This document shows, piece by piece, positions 8,255-9,361 of a stretch of DNA of 9,361 nt. The notes under the pieces were generated by a model. The model did no database searches, was not told the origin of the DNA, and saw only the letters and a list, made by a program, of their open reading frames with translations. The position numbers and the translations under genes were made by a program. The stretch spans positions 791 to 10,151 of the forward strand of contig CAQLOA010000040.1 of NCBI GenBank assembly GCA_948829205.1. Direction: 5' to 3'. Source of the stretch: an uncultured Eggerthellaceae bacterium (GTDB lineage: Bacteria; Actinomycetota; Coriobacteriia; Coriobacteriales; Eggerthellaceae). Every line of letters begins with the position of its first letter. Position 1 is the first letter of the stretch.

Positions 8255-9262
8255 CTAGGCCACTTCCCGTCCGGGCGCGCCGACCATGGCGGATATCTTG
8301 TCGCCCACGTGCGCGCGGACCTCGCGGCATCCGGAGAGTATGCCGTTGCACACGGCGGTGGCGTTCGACGAACCATGCCCCACCATGCAGACGCCGTCTA
8401 TGCCAAGAAGCGGGGAGCCGCCATAGGTGTCGGGGCTGACCTTGCGCTTCAGGTCCTTGAGCGACCCCTTCAGCAGCATGGCGCCAAGCTTGGACGCGGT
8501 AGACGACATGAACACCTGCTTGAGCAGGGTGAACAGCATCTTAGACGTTCCCTCGACGCACTTCAGCGCGACGTTGCCGGTGAACCCGTCGGTGACAACG
8601 ACGTCGAATCCCCCGTTCAGAAGGTCGCCGCCTTCGCAGTTTCCGGCGAACTGCGGAAGCTCGTCGCGGAGCAGGCGGAAGGCGTCCTGCGCGAAAAGCG
8701 AGCCCTTGGTGTCCTCCTCGCCGATGTTGAGCAGGCCCACCTTCGGGTTTTCGACCCCCATGACCGACGATGCGTATACGCACCCCATCTGCGCGAACTG
8801 CAGGATGTAGTCGAGCTTGACGTCGGCGTTGGCCCCCACGTCGAGGAAGAACGTCTCCTTCCTGGCGCCCGGCAGGATGATTCCCAAGGCCGGCCGCTTG
8901 ACTCCCTTTATGCGTCCGATGTTAAGGGTTGCAGACACGAGACAGGCGCCGGTGGAACCGGCGGAGAAGAAGCCCTGCGCACGGCCCTCTTTGACGAGCT
9001 TGCACCCGACCACTATGGAGGAGTCCTTCTTCTCCTTCACGGCCTCGGCGGGATGCTCGCCCATCTCGATGACCTGGGAGGCTGGATGGGCCTGGCATCT
9101 GTCGTGCGACGCCGCGAAGGGCTCGACGACCGAGGGAAGGCCGCAGAGCAGGACCTCGAGGTCAGGATCTTGGGACAGCGCCTGTCCGACGCCCTCCAGC
9201 ACGACGCCCGGCGCGTTGTCTCCGCCACAGGCGTCGACTGCGATTATGACCTTTTCTGCCAC
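8255..9262 (-). CDS. plsX: Phosphate acyltransferase PlsX
   Basis: PlsX converts acyl-ACP and phosphate to acyl-phosphate, the acyl donor for PlsY in the first step of phospholipid synthesis. It is a soluble, peripheral membrane protein. At 335 aa the length is normal. Conserved segments are IAVDACGGDNAP (7-18, where most homologues have DAMGGD), SAGSTGA (about 100-106), LDVGANADVK, NIGEEDTKG, VVTDGFTGNVALK and GIDGVCMVGHGSSN. The start is a GTG (9262-9260) giving MAEKVIIAVDACGG; AGGGGG lies 4 nt upstream and no better in-frame start exists. It leads the plsX-rnc-smc cluster. The neighbours fabD, fabG and acpP, often found between plsX and rnc in Firmicutes, are absent here. Confidence 0.97.
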   Translation of the reverse strand: MAEKVIIAVDACGGDNAPGVVLEGVGQALSQDPDLEVLLCGLPSVVEPFAASHDRCQAHPASQVIEMGEHPAEAVKEKKDSSIVVGCKLVKEGRAQGFFSAGSTGACLVSATLNIGRIKGVKRPALGIILPGARKETFFLDVGANADVKLDYILQFAQMGCVYASSVMGVENPKVGLLNIGEEDTKGSLFAQDAFRLLRDELPQFAGNCEGGDLLNGGFDVVVTDGFTGNVALKCVEGTSKMLFTLLKQVFMSSTASKLGAMLLKGSLKDLKRKVSPDTYGGSPLLGIDGVCMVGHGSSNATAVCNGILSGCREVRAHVGDKISAMVGAPGREVA

Positions 9263-9298
9263 TTGTCCCCCTGAAGGGTGGTCGGCGGGATGATAAAC

Positions 9299-9336
9299 CT
9301 AAAAGGCCTAAACGCTGGTGCGTTTAAGCCTTTTAG
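9299..9336. terminator. Near-perfect hairpin upstream of plsX, likely (bidirectional) intrinsic terminator
   Basis: CTAAAAGGC (9299-9307) pairs perfectly with GCCTTTTAG (9328-9336). Inside it, TAAACGC (9309-9315) pairs with GCGTTTA (9320-9326) around a TGGT loop, with a single C/A mismatch at 9308/9327. The A-run and T-run at the two feet mean either strand gives a hairpin ending in TTTT, the pattern of a bidirectional terminator. On the minus strand it would end a gene beyond the window edge. It lies 36 nt before the plsX GTG. Confidence 0.65.
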
Positions 9337-9346
9337 ATGAAGCGCG

Positions 9347-9361
9347 CCTGCGTTATGCAGG
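9347..9361. repeat. Small inverted repeat at the window edge
   Basis: CCTGC (9347-9351) and GCAGG (9357-9361) are inverted copies around a 5-nt GTTAT. The sequence is cut by the window end, so it may belong to a larger structure or to the 3' end of a gene. Nothing more can be said. Confidence 0.25.

Noticed and set aside
6587..9274. Plus-strand open frame of 895 codons opposite smc, rnc and plsX
   Set aside because: It is antisense to three certain genes, with a Leu/His/Gly/Arg-rich composition that mirrors GC-rich coding on the other strand, and no recognisable domain.
9333..9361. Possible 3' end of an upstream gene (minus-strand frame ending TAA at 9335-9333)
   Set aside because: Only eight codons would be visible and they match no family I know; two of three frames stop here by chance, so it cannot be supported.

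Overview
The window is a compact block of housekeeping genes from a high-GC bacterium. All six recognisable genes lie on the minus strand. Base composition, the strong G/C bias at third codon positions, and the order plsX-rnc-smc-ftsY-ffh-metK suggest an actinobacterium. My best guess is class Coriobacteriia (Eggerthella/Slackia-like), but this rests on gene order and general character, not on a search.

Layout in the direction of transcription (high to low coordinates). 9263-9361 holds no complete gene; it carries a near-perfect 38-nt hairpin that looks like a terminator. Then come plsX (acyl-phosphate synthesis for phospholipids), rnc (RNase III) and smc (chromosome condensation), packed so that each stop codon abuts the next start region. 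A 332-nt gap (3411-3742) follows. It contains an imperfect 165-nt inverted repeat and a candidate promoter for the next pair. That pair is ftsY (SRP receptor) and ffh (SRP54 GTPase), the two GTPases of co-translational protein targeting, 47 nt apart. After ffh there is a short hairpin, a promoter with a perfect TATAAT box, and a roughly 134-nt leader before metK (SAM synthetase), which runs off the window after 211 codons.

The most interesting signal is the metK leader (638-741, minus strand). It has the hallmarks of a SAM-binding riboswitch of the SAM-I/SAM-IV superfamily: the AUCAAGAG signature after P1, a P2 whose loop carries UGGC, a GCCA partner after P3, and a closing P1. It appears to lack P4. 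The P1 helix extends directly into the metK Shine-Dalgarno sequence, which suggests translational feedback by SAM on its own synthetase. An alternative upstream hairpin could compete for the same anti-Shine-Dalgarno bases.

Other points worth attention: FtsY carries an acidic extension at the C-terminus rather than the usual N-terminal acidic domain; RNase III has a long Ala/Lys-rich tail and Asn where the E. coli enzyme has a metal-binding Asp; and the smc-ftsY gap holds the unexplained inverted repeat. No rRNA, tRNA, CRISPR array or transposase gene is visible.
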